64,000 bases of DNA from Albibacillus kandeliae (GCF_003116585.1 NZ_QEHM01000013.1:44641-108640), one strand, 5' to 3'. Shown: positions 49,728 to 58,860, numbered from the stretch's first letter. The notes: a model not told the origin generated them from the sequence alone. Made by a program: numbers and translations.

Positions 49728-49841
49728 GTCGAAATTCCCTTTGCTGCACAAAGCAACAAAACAGATCGAAAATAGGCACGCAACATGAATTCATTCGCGA
49801 CCCTTGGGCCGCAAATGAAAGTTCCAATCTTAAGAGGTCAG

Positions 49842-50945
49842 TTACCCCGCGTGCACCAGCGTCGAGAACAGCCGCGGGTCGAGGCTGTTGGAGGCGAAGG
49901 TGTCGCCCTCGACCAGCACCGACACCGCGTCGTGGCTGTGCAGGCTTTCCTGGTGGCTGGCCACGATCCGGAAGTCTCCGATCCGCGCATCCGCCTGAAG
50001 TTGCTCGCAGAACAGACGCGCCGCATCCTCCACGAAGATCGGGTTGGCGGCGTTCAGCTCGGCAAAGGCCTGTTCGTCCTCGCGCTTGACCATGACCTGC
50101 GTCTCGGTCGGCACCGCGCGGCGGCAGAGTTCGATCAGATCCTCGAACCAGAGGCACTGCGCTTCGCAATCCACCTCGACCGAAATACGCGCGACCGAGC
50201 GTTGCGAATGCGGCGTGGCCAATTGGCCGCGATAGGCGCGCGCATGTTCCGACAATTCCAGCGAACAGGGACAGGTCGAGGAATAGACGTAATCCAGGTG
50301 CATGATCTTCTGACGCACACCGGCGGTTTCGGCCAATTCCAGCGTGATATCGTAATACTGGTATCCGGACAGGCCCGAGCGCAGGCTTTCCACCCGCATC
50401 GGGAAGGAAAACCGCATCTGGATGCGCGCGTCGAAGCTCTCGAGGTCGCTCTTGTAGTCCTCCAGCGCCGACTCGATCACCTCGAAGCTGAAGGTCCGGT
50501 CTGCATGCGCGTAGAAGCTGCGCATGATCCGGCTCATGTTGATGCCCTTCTTGTCCGCCTCAAGGCTGACCGTGCCGGTGACCGAGGTCTCGAGCGTCAG
50601 GTCACCGTCGTCGCGGGTGTGGAAGCGGATCGGCAGGCGGAAGTTCGAGATGCCCACGTGCTGGATCTGCTGCTTGGCGCCGCGGATCAGGCTCGACGGG
50701 CCGTTCTGCAGATCGGGCAGGCTCGCCTTGTAGGCGTCGTCCACCTTGAAATCCTCGGGATAGTCGCGCGACAGCGGCGGGTAGTTGCTCGGGCTCCGGC
50801 CCGGAAGCAGCCGCGCCAGTGCCGGGTCGAGCTGGTTCAGCTCGAGGTCGCTCGCCGTCGCCGCCCAGGCGCGCAGCACGCGCAGGGCCTCGGCCGCATC
50901 GTCGCGGTCCGGCTGTCCGTTCAAAGCGGGCGTATGAATGTTCAT
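49842..50945 (-). CDS. folE2: GTP cyclohydrolase I, type IB (FolE2)
   Basis: First enzyme of folate synthesis in bacteria that can avoid Zn-dependent FolE; it produces 7,8-dihydroneopterin triphosphate and can use Mn/Fe. The 367-residue protein has the family motifs QQIQHVGISNFRLPI, YSSTCPCSLELSEHARAYRG with active-site cysteine and glutamate, and ASHQESLHSHDAV. An imperfect palindrome (TGACATTATCA, 51002-51012) lies upstream and might be a metal-regulator site, which is speculative. Confidence 0.95.
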   Translation of the reverse strand: MNIHTPALNGQPDRDDAAEALRVLRAWAATASDLELNQLDPALARLLPGRSPSNYPPLSRDYPEDFKVDDAYKASLPDLQNGPSSLIRGAKQQIQHVGISNFRLPIRFHTRDDGDLTLETSVTGTVSLEADKKGINMSRIMRSFYAHADRTFSFEVIESALEDYKSDLESFDARIQMRFSFPMRVESLRSGLSGYQYYDITLELAETAGVRQKIMHLDYVYSSTCPCSLELSEHARAYRGQLATPHSQRSVARISVEVDCEAQCLWFEDLIELCRRAVPTETQVMVKREDEQAFAELNAANPIFVEDAARLFCEQLQADARIGDFRIVASHQESLHSHDAVSVLVEGDTFASNSLDPRLFSTLVHAG

Positions 50946-51120
50946 GGCATGTTCCTCGCGCGTCTCGGGCTTAATGTAGGGCCTGCGCCCCCGGTTTCCA
51001 ATGACATTATCACTACGCGGAAAGGGCGGGACCGGATCACTCCGCCCGCCCTATCTTCTTTCGCCGAATACTCAATTCCGAATCCTGCCGCAGGTATGCC
51101 CCTGCGGCAGGGCGTGGCCA

Positions 51121-52311
51121 TCAGAGCGCGGCCGCCGCGTCGAGCGCCTGACGCAGGTCCGCCAGCAGGTCGTCGGTGTCCTCGATGCCGATGGAAATCC
51201 GCACGAGGCCGGGGGTGATCCCCAGTGTCACCTTCTGCTCGGGCGACAGGCGCTGGTGCGTCGTCGTCGCCGGGTGAGTGGTGATCGACTTGGCATCGCC
51301 GAGGTTGTTCGAGATCAGCACAACGTCGAGCGCGTTCAGGAAGGCGAAGGCCGCCGCCTGCCCGCCCTTGATGTCGAGCGAGATCATGGTGCCGCCACGG
51401 CCCATCTGGCGCAGGCAGAGCGCCTTTTGCGGGTGGCTGTCCAGCGTCGGGTAGAGCACCTTGTTCAGCCCTGGGTGCCCTTCGAGCGCCTGAGAGATCA
51501 GTTCCGCCGAGTTGGTCTGGGCGTTGACCCGCAGGCTCAGCGTCTCGAGGCCCTTCAGCATCAGCCATGCGTTGAACGGGCTCATCGAGGCGCCGGTGTG
51601 CTTGAGGTAGGGCTCCAGCGTCTTGCGGATGAATTCGCGAGTGCCCAGCACCACGCCGCCCAGCGCCCGGCCCTGCCCGTCGATGTGCTTGGTGGCCGAG
51701 TAGACGACCACGTCGGCGCCCTGTTCGATGGCGTTGGAATAGACCGGGGTGGCAAAGACGTTGTCCACGATCACGGTGGCCCCGACCGCATGGGCCAAAT
51801 CAGAGACGCCCGCGATGTCGACCACTTCCAGCGTCGGGTTCGAGACCGACTCGAAGAACACCGCCTTGGTGTCCGGGCGGATCGCCGCCTTCCACTGGTC
51901 GAGGTCGGTGCCGTCGACGAAGGTCACTTGGACCCCGAAGCGGCCGAGCACGTCCTCGAGGATGTAGAGGCAGGACCCGAACAGCGCGCGGGCCGAGACC
52001 ACGTGATCGCCGGATTTCAGAAGCGAGGTCAGCGCGCCGTTGACGGCCGCCATGCCCGACGCGGTGGCAAAGGCGTCTTCCGCCCCTTCCAGCATCGCGA
52101 TGCGCTCTTCGAACATGCGGACGGTCGGGTTGCCGTAGCGGGCATAGATGAATTCGTCGTCGCCCACCTGCTGAAAGCGCGCCTCGGCGGCTTCGGCGGT
52201 GTCGTAGACAAAGCCCTGCGTCATGAAGATCGCTTCGCTCATCTCGCCGTACTGGCTGCGGCGGGTCCCGCCGTGAACGGCCTTGGTGCGTTTTTTCCAG
52301 TTATCGCTCAT
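51121..52311 (-). CDS. metZ: O-succinylhomoserine sulfhydrylase
   Basis: A 396-residue PLP enzyme that makes homocysteine by direct sulfhydrylation. The PLP lysine is K208 in YSATKHIDGQGR; YARYGNPTV (phosphate-binding) and the C-terminal TTHQRLSPEQK are typical of MetZ. ATG 52311 has AGGAGAAATGAC upstream. A SAM-II riboswitch and a T7-tailed hairpin in the leader indicate repression by S-adenosylmethionine. Confidence 0.95.
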   Translation of the reverse strand: MSDNWKKRTKAVHGGTRRSQYGEMSEAIFMTQGFVYDTAEAAEARFQQVGDDEFIYARYGNPTVRMFEERIAMLEGAEDAFATASGMAAVNGALTSLLKSGDHVVSARALFGSCLYILEDVLGRFGVQVTFVDGTDLDQWKAAIRPDTKAVFFESVSNPTLEVVDIAGVSDLAHAVGATVIVDNVFATPVYSNAIEQGADVVVYSATKHIDGQGRALGGVVLGTREFIRKTLEPYLKHTGASMSPFNAWLMLKGLETLSLRVNAQTNSAELISQALEGHPGLNKVLYPTLDSHPQKALCLRQMGRGGTMISLDIKGGQAAAFAFLNALDVVLISNNLGDAKSITTHPATTTHQRLSPEQKVTLGITPGLVRISIGIEDTDDLLADLRQALDAAAAL

Positions 52312-52346
52312 GTCATTTCTCCTGGCCCGTGCCCCCGGGCGCGAAC

Positions 52347-52384
52347 AAAAAAACCCCAGACGCGGTCAAGCGAAAGGGGCCTTT
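52347..52384 (-). terminator. Attenuator hairpin in the metZ leader
   Basis: On the minus strand AAAGGCCCC pairs with GGGGTTTTT (including two G-U pairs), and a seven-base T-run follows. It lies between the SAM-II aptamer and the metZ start, so SAM binding probably controls transcription termination here. Confidence 0.65.
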
Positions 52385-52392
52385 CATCCTGA

Positions 52393-52445
52393 CCTTTTAG
52401 CGGAATGTTTTTCGTGGCCCGCAATCCGGTAACAAATCGCCCACG
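52393..52445 (-). ncRNA. SAM-II riboswitch in the metZ leader
   Basis: The minus strand shows the SAM-II consensus: P1 arm CGTGG with its partner CCACG, GATTTG, TTACCGG, ATTGCGGGCCACG, an A-rich joining segment, and the conserved 3' end GCTAAAAGG that forms the pseudoknot. SAM-II aptamers typically precede metA/metZ/metX in alphaproteobacteria. The aptamer lies about 80 bases before the ATG, farther than when it hides the ribosome site, and a T-run hairpin follows. The element should shut off metZ at high SAM. Confidence 0.85.
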
Positions 52446-52446
52446 C

Positions 52447-52494
52447 TTGAGGCGTAAAACCTCAACTTTCAAACACTTAAGGCCGTAAAACCTT
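52447..52494. repeat. Two small inverted repeats sharing the loop CGTAAAA
   Basis: TTGAGG-CGTAAAA-CCTCAA (52447-52465) and AAGG-CCGTAAAA-CCTT (52479-52494) are two similar palindromes about 30 bases apart, giving a direct repeat of GGC(C)GTAAAACCT. They sit just upstream of the riboswitch, between metZ and the integrase gene. They may be regulatory or recombinase accessory sites. Confidence 0.5.
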
Positions 52495-52565
52495 GTACGA
52501 CTGGTTACTTTCACACTTCGGTTTGCCGTTATTTTCTTGCTTTCCCGATCTTTCGCCACCCATGT

Positions 52566-52603
52566 TATGCCCCGAAGGCATACCTTCATACTCGAGGCAT
52601 ACC
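52566..52603. repeat. AGGCATACC repeats upstream of the integrase
   Basis: AGGCATACC occurs at 52576-52584 and 52595-52603, 19 bases apart, and TATGCC (52566-52571) mirrors GGCATA (52577-52582). This arrangement, 18 bases before the integrase start, looks like arm-type integrase sites or an operator for the integrase promoter. Confidence 0.45.
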
Positions 52604-52620
52604 AAAGATCATGGGACTGA

Positions 52621-53694
52621 ATGGGCACTATCGCAGAACGCAAGCTCGCCAACGGCCGCACGGCCTATAAGGCCCAAATCATTATCAAACGCAAGGGCGA
52701 AGCTACCTACCGAGAATCACGGCAGTTCCCAAGGCGTTCCACCGCCAAGGCGTGGATGGACAGGAGGGAGAAGGAGCTACGCGCTCCCGGCGGCATCGAG
52801 GCGGCACGCGGAACTCGGAAGACGCTGGCCGATGCGATTGACCAATACATTGACGACCACAAGAAGGCCTATGGCCGCTCCAAGGCCCAAGTATTGCAGC
52901 GCCTTAAAGAAATGCCTATTGCCAGCATGCCCTGCGAAGAGATCACTAGTCAGCTCCTGGTCGAACTGGCGAAGGAGATTGGGGAAGAGCGCGCCGCATC
53001 GACGGTTGGCAACTATCTCTCACATCTCGCGCCAGTCTTTCGCATGGCGCGCCCAGCCTGGCAGATTGATCTGGACCCGGCCGCCATCAACGACGCTTTG
53101 ATTGTCTGCAAACGCCTTGGGCTTATCTCAAAGTCGAATCGGCGCGACCGGCGGCCGACTATGGACGAACTCGACAAGCTCCTGACCCACTACCAAGACA
53201 GCGCCGCGCGTGGCCACATGCCCATGAACAAGATCATTCCGTTCGCGATATTCTCGACCAGGCGGCAAGACGAGATCGTGCGGATCCGCTGGCAGGACCT
53301 GGACACAGCCCACAGCCGCGTCTTGGTCAAGGATATGAAGAACCCGGGCGAGAAGATCGGCAATGACGTCTGGTGCGAGCTCCCCGCCGAGGCCCTGCAG
53401 ATCATCGAAACCATGCCTAGGGCCGGAGATGAGCAACCCATCTTCCCTTACCGAGCCAACAACATTTCCGCCTCTTTCATACGCGCCTGCGCATTGCTCG
53501 GCATCGAGGATCTGCGCTTCCACGACCTGCGACATGAGGGAGTGAGTCGCCTATTCGAGATGGGCCGGACCATCCCCCAGGTCGCAAGCGTCTCGGGCCA
53601 TCGAAGCTGGCAAAGCCTGCAACGCTATAGCCACATCCGCGCGACCGGTGATCGGTTTAAAGGGTGGAAGTGGCTTCAAGAGATCGCGGCCTGA
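52621..53694 (+). CDS. int: Site-specific tyrosine integrase
   Basis: A 357-residue phage-type integrase, ATG 52621. Residues about 1-60 form an arm-binding domain, 65-160 the core-binding SAM-like domain and 175-357 the catalytic domain. The catalytic residues are R214 or R215 (FSTRRQDEIV), K237/K240 (VKDMK), H301 and R304 (HDLRHEG), H327 (VSGHRSW) and nucleophile Y336 (LQRYSHI). This is a mobile-element integrase, distinct from XerC at 41802. It should mediate insertion and excision. Confidence 0.92.
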   Translation: MGTIAERKLANGRTAYKAQIIIKRKGEATYRESRQFPRRSTAKAWMDRREKELRAPGGIEAARGTRKTLADAIDQYIDDHKKAYGRSKAQVLQRLKEMPIASMPCEEITSQLLVELAKEIGEERAASTVGNYLSHLAPVFRMARPAWQIDLDPAAINDALIVCKRLGLISKSNRRDRRPTMDELDKLLTHYQDSAARGHMPMNKIIPFAIFSTRRQDEIVRIRWQDLDTAHSRVLVKDMKNPGEKIGNDVWCELPAEALQIIETMPRAGDEQPIFPYRANNISASFIRACALLGIEDLRFHDLRHEGVSRLFEMGRTIPQVASVSGHRSWQSLQRYSHIRATGDRFKGWKWLQEIAA

Positions 53695-53695
53695 A

Positions 53696-53920
53696 ATGCT
53701 CGTTCTCTCTATCACCTGCTACTGCGGGCACACCGCCGAAGTCGAATGGTCTGACAACCGATCGACACTAAGGGACTACGTGCTGCCCCGCGCGAGGTGC
53801 GCGCGTTGCGGCAAGCTGGGCGCTGAAGACATGCGAGTGATCTGGATTGCCGCGCCATCCTTGAGGACCTCAAAGCGCTCGAAGCGGCCGGCGGCCGCAA
53901 TGAGCTTGGCAGACCACTAA
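53696..53920 (+). CDS. Small zinc-ribbon-like protein
   Basis: A 74-residue protein whose ATG at 53696 follows the integrase stop directly. It has CYCGH near residue 8 and CARCGK near 38, two Cys pairs spaced like a small zinc ribbon. After about residue 55 the codons no longer look natural, while a different frame continues (see 53827-54090), so the C-terminus may be frameshifted. Function unknown. Confidence 0.55.
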   Translation: MLVLSITCYCGHTAEVEWSDNRSTLRDYVLPRARCARCGKLGAEDMRVIWIAAPSLRTSKRSKRPAAAMSLADH

Positions 53921-54090
53921 TCGCAAGCAACGGAAATGGCTCTCGGAGAACTTGGCGCCGCCTCACCCGTCACTTACGACCTAGAGCCGACATTCGCATG
54001 GGAAACCGCTCATATCCGTTCTCGCTAAATTTCGCGCGTTCGGACCATCGCCTTGAAAACCTAGAATGGTGGATCGGCCATCAGCGCTAG
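53827..54090 (+). pseudogene. Open frame without start, possible frameshifted continuation of the zinc-ribbon gene
   Basis: From 53827 to the TAG at 54088-54090 a frame runs open for 87 codons, in a different phase from the zinc-ribbon frame, without any ATG, GTG or TTG near its beginning. The encoded string (AILEDLKALEAAGGRNELGR, then WRRLTRHLRPRADIR and LENLEWWIGHQR) looks protein-like. It may be the detached C-terminus of the neighbouring small protein or a remnant gene. The bases to 54162 hold nothing else that I recognise. Confidence 0.3.
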
Positions 54091-54162
54091 GACATGCATT
54101 CTCTGAACTTCGAAAAACCTATGCAGCATAGCGTGAGAGGATTATGGGTATGGCCGACCAAC

Positions 54163-57100
54163 TTATGACCGATAGAGATAGACCCTAATATCATTCGACC
54201 AATACGGCTTTCCTACCGACGAAATTATGTCGCGTTCATCCAACCACCTGACAAGTTCACTGTTTTCATCAGTCCTCTTGAGAGTGGGGCGTGCATGCCC
54301 CGTTTGGATTTTCGAGTATGGGTAGGGAAGCTGCCCCAAGACCTCACGAACTTCTTTTTTGTCTAGCCTTTTGTGAAGGAGATTGAGTAGCCGGACTTGC
54401 GTGCTCACAGGCTCTGCGCTCACGATGATCGCCTTGGCAATATCTGCCGTGAGTGAAGGTAACTCACCATTTGTCCGCAAGAGGATTGGACCAATAATGC
54501 CAGCGCGCTTAGGAAGACTGGGAAGAGCGCTCAAATCCATCAAAGCGATTAGAGCCCGCTTCTCGTCGTCCGAGATATCAGCGGCAAGCAACCTCTCACG
54601 GAAGTCATCGTCAATCGGATACGAACTGGGGTCGCGAAGATAGCAAGCGATGTTCTGAACAACGAACACCGTCTGAAGACCAATCTCGCCGTCAAGTGCG
54701 GCTAAATTCTCAACATTGAACGTAACGCGACCCTCCTCAATAATTATTCGACGCTTGCTGCCGCTAATAGCATCGGGGAACCTCTTAAATTCTTTTGGAA
54801 GTATCTGGACATATTCACGATAGACGGAGTCCGCTAGACCCTCCGCATCGATGAGGAACCTACGAAGAGGGAATGCTTCTTTAGCTTCTGGCACCGGAGC
54901 TTCCAGAAGAGTGTGACGGACTTTGTCATCGGCAAAGAAGGCGATCAGTGTGTCGCCCTCGAAGTTCTCAGATCGAATGAAGGCGAGACAGTTGGACCAC
55001 GTAGGAGCAATCTGCTTCCCGCGGATCATCATAGCATGATAGCGAGTAGGCACTTCTTCCAGTGTCGGCAAAAGCTTGGTTTGTCGTAAAACGAACGTTT
55101 CGACATCGCTGGCTTCGAGTTCATCGTGAGACATTACTGCCAGTATCGCCTCGATATCCTCCTCATCGTCCTCAACCATTCCTAACAGAACATTCATGAA
55201 GTACGTTGAAAAATGACTTTCTACCCGGTCGACGAGAGGTTCGGCTCTGGAGCCGCGAACCCTCGAGTAGTGCCGCTTACGTAAGTTTGGGCCAGATTCT
55301 TCTCCAAGGATAGAACCAAAAATGTAGTCGAAATTTGCTTCGTTGAGGCGGTACTGGCCAAGTTCATACAGTTTTCGCGCAATGTGCGGATATCTGTCGA
55401 TCGCAGCCAAGTCCTTTGTCTCAATCCGCAACTCTTCTAGTTTGACCGGATCCAGGCCCTCCAAGAGGTCGAGAATGTCCCGAAGATTGTCAGCCGCGAA
55501 TGTCCCTAGTTTGGGGTGGTCCTGGCGCTCGCGAGCCAACATGGCCGGTGGAAGATTTTCGATCAGGCCGGCGATATGCATGGTAGCGGACGAGCTCTTA
55601 ATGGCCGCCGGTACGAAACCACGCCACGCGCCGACGAGCTGCCTCATGAACTCACCAACGTGCGATCCCGTCGCGTAATACGATTCGAAAAACTCCTGCT
55701 GGTTCGGGAACTCGTTCGCAAGGTGCGCGTAGACCTTCCCGAGCCGTTCCTTATACTCCTCCTTCTCCAACAGCGTGTCGACGAGCCGGACGTTCAGTGC
55801 GTAATCGAGTCCGAAATCGTCCTCCCTCATTTCCGCAATCACTTCGCTTGGGTGGTCGATCGGGAAAAGAGGCTCAGGTGTTTGAAAAGCCCTGATCTGT
55901 ATCAAGAACTTGTTATCATTTGGGGAAAGTCGGCCGGAGTGGAACAAGGAGGTGTACTGGTAGTAACTATCATCGAGATACCCTTCCAGAAGCAAGAAGC
56001 GGGCAAGCTGGCCGCCGTCGCCAAGATTCTCGAGGAGTCCGTCGACTTCTTGCTTACTGGACCGAAGCAAAACGTTGAATTTGCTAGTCCTGATTGCTTT
56101 GATCTCGCTTCTCAGTTCGGCGATTCTCCGATGCGATGCCTTCGTATGTGTGCCCGCGTTATACTCGACACTTCGCGCCCGTTCGGAATAACTTGCTCCA
56201 TCTCCGATACTTTTTAGGAAGGCTGAATTATCGTGATTACGCCGACCTCCATTGAAAATTTGGCAAGAAAGGGTTGGGGCCATTAGGATCTGCTCGATAT
56301 CTTCGCGCTCAGATAGTCTGTTGATCGAAATGTGCTCTTGTGCAGTTCTCCCCACTCCAGTAACATTTTGCGGCAGAGTCTCAAGAAGGGACATCGCGTA
56401 CATTCTTCTGAGTTCGCGCAGATCTTTAGAAACCTCCCTTTCTGCCATTTCGATCTCCCTCTCAATCTCAGAGATCTCAGAACGACAGTTTCGTTCAAGC
56501 TCCGCAATAAGTTCATCTTTACGTCCCAGAACTTCGGCGAGACACCCTTCTCCGCGATGTAACCGCTCGAAATCCCTAGGATATACATTCTTATACATTA
56601 GAACGGCGAGAAGCTTCGTAGCATCAAGCATACTCTCACCTTCGGCTTCCAGATTGGCGACGTAAATCACGTACTCGTTGAAAATATTATGGATCAACCG
56701 GAGATCACTCAGGTAGCGGGACACTTCGCGCAAGAACTGCGGATCGAGCCTGCCGTCCAGATCCAGTCGCTTGCCCTGTGCAAGCACCATGTCAATAGAG
56801 TTCGAGCTGTTAATAATGGGAATGACAGGGATGATGAATTCAAAGAACTTGGTTCGATCGGTGTTACTGAACATGTCGTCGCGTAGCGCGTAGAGGAATC
56901 TGACGCGGCGTTTGACGCCAACATTGCCGTTCACGAGACTATTTATTTCACGAAGGGTGACGAAGATATCGGAATCCTCAAAGCGATCTAGATCCTCCAC
57001 AATAACGAGGTCGTAGCGCGTCGATTGAAAGAAGTACACAATCTCGTCTAAGTGTCGATTAAGGATCGATTCCTGATCATCCGAAGACGGTCGTATCTCG

Positions 57101-57786
57101 ATGTCCTTCAATGAAATGCTTTTGAGCGACACGCCGAAGCTGGCGACGTAGAAGTGATGAACCGCAGACCAGAGAAAGATCAGCGCGAACACAGCCACGG
57201 AAATACCTAGCGCGTTCGTGCCTTCAAGGGATTCAAAATATGATCCCTCAAATATCGCGGCGCGATTATGGAACACATGCCAAACAGCAAGCATCCCGAT
57301 AAGTATGTAGAGCGATCGGAAGATCGACAAAAATCCAGGCGATTGAATACGCTTAAAACGCGAAAGCGGCAGCTTGTCTGCATCTGCACCATAAAGCAGT
57401 TGCTGAAGGATACTCCGCTCAATCTCCTGTTTTTTGACCTTGCGCTGGTCATTCCCTACTTGTTGGTCACCCCCGGCATCCGGTAGGAAGGCGGCGAGAG
57501 AGATGTTCAGGGCTGGGCGGGGATAGGACTTCAGGAACGAGCGAATGATACTGCTCTTGCCAGAGCCATAGGGTCCCGTAAGCGCGATATTGGTTACGTC
57601 CAAACTATCGGTTGCGAACTTCAATGCAGCTGAGTACACGCCTGCCTGATCAGCCTCATCGGTTGGAGCGAGATTGACGAACTTTTCAGGCCCAATGGGT
57701 GAATCGGATATTATGTTTAATGCTTTTGCTATTACCAAGAGCTTACCGAGTACGTAATGGCCGATTCTAGAAGGACTGGAATTCAT
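54163..57786 (-). CDS. Large YobI/KAP-like P-loop NTPase with two membrane helices, putative defence protein
   Basis: A 1,207-residue protein from ATG 57786. Residues 71-78 are Walker A GPYGSGKS, and 261-267 Walker B VIVEDLD followed by RF, as in KAP-type STAND-like NTPases. Two transmembrane helices at about 153-173 and 191-214 sit between them, a KAP hallmark. A coiled coil lies near 440-490 and a long, mostly helical C-terminal region follows without a recognisable catalytic motif. This organisation matches the YobI-type P-loop NTPases. KAP-like NTPases occur in defence loci, so an anti-phage role is plausible but not shown. Codon use is more AT-rich than in neighbouring chromosomal genes. 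Confidence 0.72.
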   Translation of the reverse strand: MNSSPSRIGHYVLGKLLVIAKALNIISDSPIGPEKFVNLAPTDEADQAGVYSAALKFATDSLDVTNIALTGPYGSGKSSIIRSFLKSYPRPALNISLAAFLPDAGGDQQVGNDQRKVKKQEIERSILQQLLYGADADKLPLSRFKRIQSPGFLSIFRSLYILIGMLAVWHVFHNRAAIFEGSYFESLEGTNALGISVAVFALIFLWSAVHHFYVASFGVSLKSISLKDIEIRPSSDDQESILNRHLDEIVYFFQSTRYDLVIVEDLDRFEDSDIFVTLREINSLVNGNVGVKRRVRFLYALRDDMFSNTDRTKFFEFIIPVIPIINSSNSIDMVLAQGKRLDLDGRLDPQFLREVSRYLSDLRLIHNIFNEYVIYVANLEAEGESMLDATKLLAVLMYKNVYPRDFERLHRGEGCLAEVLGRKDELIAELERNCRSEISEIEREIEMAEREVSKDLRELRRMYAMSLLETLPQNVTGVGRTAQEHISINRLSEREDIEQILMAPTLSCQIFNGGRRNHDNSAFLKSIGDGASYSERARSVEYNAGTHTKASHRRIAELRSEIKAIRTSKFNVLLRSSKQEVDGLLENLGDGGQLARFLLLEGYLDDSYYQYTSLFHSGRLSPNDNKFLIQIRAFQTPEPLFPIDHPSEVIAEMREDDFGLDYALNVRLVDTLLEKEEYKERLGKVYAHLANEFPNQQEFFESYYATGSHVGEFMRQLVGAWRGFVPAAIKSSSATMHIAGLIENLPPAMLARERQDHPKLGTFAADNLRDILDLLEGLDPVKLEELRIETKDLAAIDRYPHIARKLYELGQYRLNEANFDYIFGSILGEESGPNLRKRHYSRVRGSRAEPLVDRVESHFSTYFMNVLLGMVEDDEEDIEAILAVMSHDELEASDVETFVLRQTKLLPTLEEVPTRYHAMMIRGKQIAPTWSNCLAFIRSENFEGDTLIAFFADDKVRHTLLEAPVPEAKEAFPLRRFLIDAEGLADSVYREYVQILPKEFKRFPDAISGSKRRIIIEEGRVTFNVENLAALDGEIGLQTVFVVQNIACYLRDPSSYPIDDDFRERLLAADISDDEKRALIALMDLSALPSLPKRAGIIGPILLRTNGELPSLTADIAKAIIVSAEPVSTQVRLLNLLHKRLDKKEVREVLGQLPYPYSKIQTGHARPTLKRTDENSELVRWLDERDIISSVGKPYWSNDIRVYLYRS

Positions 57787-58232
57787 AACGGACTGTCTAC
57801 CATGACTCAATTTTCACCCCAATCGCGTGCGGTACCTGGGCGGCCACACGCGGTAAGGGTCGAATGTTCGCAGTGGTGCCGAATGCTTGATTTTCGCAGA
57901 CGACGCTCTCTTGAACTTCGAAATAGCCGTTTGCCTCGACTGAAGCAAACGCCGAGTTTTGCTACCAGGGGTTCAGGAGGTTGTGCGAGCTCTGAGTCGT
58001 TTGCGACTATTGTCTACAGCGACGCTGGAAATAGTCCGTCCCACGCATACGTAATCGGCACATCGCGCAGGGGTCCAGGCGTTCCGCAGTCCCGCCTCGG
58101 GTGACACGTGCAAGCTGTTGCAGAACCCGTACCTGAAGCAAGCATGCTAAAGCGCATCTCGTCTATGCAACCATTAGACAAAGTCTTTGCCACTCGGTAA
58201 GCATGCGAAATCCCTACTGAAAGGAGATGGTC
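57787..58232. other. Intergenic region between the NTPase gene and the DUF1413 gene
   Basis: This 446-base region between divergent genes shows no convincing CDS. The octamer AAGCATGC occurs at 58140-58147 and 58199-58206, and CAAAGTCTTTG (an inverted repeat) lies between them. A clear ribosome site, AAGGAG, is at 58221-58226. It probably holds the promoters of both genes. Confidence 0.5.
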
Positions 58233-58451
58233 ATGTTTGAAGAGCTGAGAGAAACCATCGCGCAGCGGATCGCTGAACTCGAAGCTGGATGTCTGTTCAA
58301 TATTAGGGACTTGCTGGGCGACGAATGGCCAGATGGACAAGGCCCGGCCAGACAACTTGGTAAGGATTTCAGAGCGAACCTGCGCGCGTTTCCCGGCGTC
58401 ATAGACGAAGGACGAGACGGCGAAAATCTACGTTGGTATCGAAAGGCCTGA
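58233..58451 (+). CDS. DUF1413-like small protein
   Basis: A 72-residue protein from ATG 58233, set by AAGGAG six bases upstream (an ATG at 58227 overlaps the site). The pattern FNIRDLLGDEWPD, then RQLGKDFRANL and ENLRWYRK, matches DUF1413, a small domain found in phage and plasmid genes. Function is unknown. It lies in the prophage cargo segment. Confidence 0.65.
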   Translation: MFEELRETIAQRIAELEAGCLFNIRDLLGDEWPDGQGPARQLGKDFRANLRAFPGVIDEGRDGENLRWYRKA

Positions 58452-58860
58452 GCATTTTCTGCGGGCGGCGCGCAGCAGACCTTTGCGTCTGGTGCAGCAG
58501 ATGACTCGTGTCAGTCTATCACTCAAAGTCGACGTGCTCGCTAAACAGGTCCCGGCTTCGATCAAGGCTTCAGGTCGAAAGATGCACGACGGTCCCCGCC
58601 TGAGTGCCGAACATAGCTACCTGAAAAGATCTTGCGGATGCGCTACAGTTACTCAGAACCTGGCAGCTAGTAGTGGTATGTCCTCTTGCCTAAGGTGTTG
58701 CAACCTACTGTCGATGAGGCAATATTTCGGCAGAAGGCTAGCAAACGTGCTGCCTGCAAGCCCTCAATTTTCAGAAGATCTGAGAGCTTTTGTATTTTGT
58801 TAGTCGCCCGAAGAAGTACGTTCCTTTTGCTGAAACACTAGAACAGGAAACTACCCACCA
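58452..58860. other. Intergenic region upstream of the AIPR gene
   Basis: A 409-base region with no convincing gene. Open frames here lack ribosome sites, and their products look random. It likely holds the AIPR promoter. Confidence 0.45.

Noticed and set aside
52576..52603. CRISPR-like short repeat pair
   Set aside because: Only two 9-base copies with no regular spacers and no cas genes; more like binding sites.
52312..52620. tRNA gene as integration target next to the integrase
   Set aside because: No cloverleaf or conserved T-loop pattern could be found; the junction is a protein-gene leader with a riboswitch.
52308..52661. 117-codon minus-strand open frame running over the SAM-II riboswitch
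   Set aside because: It covers the structured metZ leader and the integrase start, and has no ribosome site or family similarity.
58483..58803. 106-codon plus-strand open frame upstream of the AIPR gene
   Set aside because: No ribosome site, Cys-rich random-looking product, no motif.
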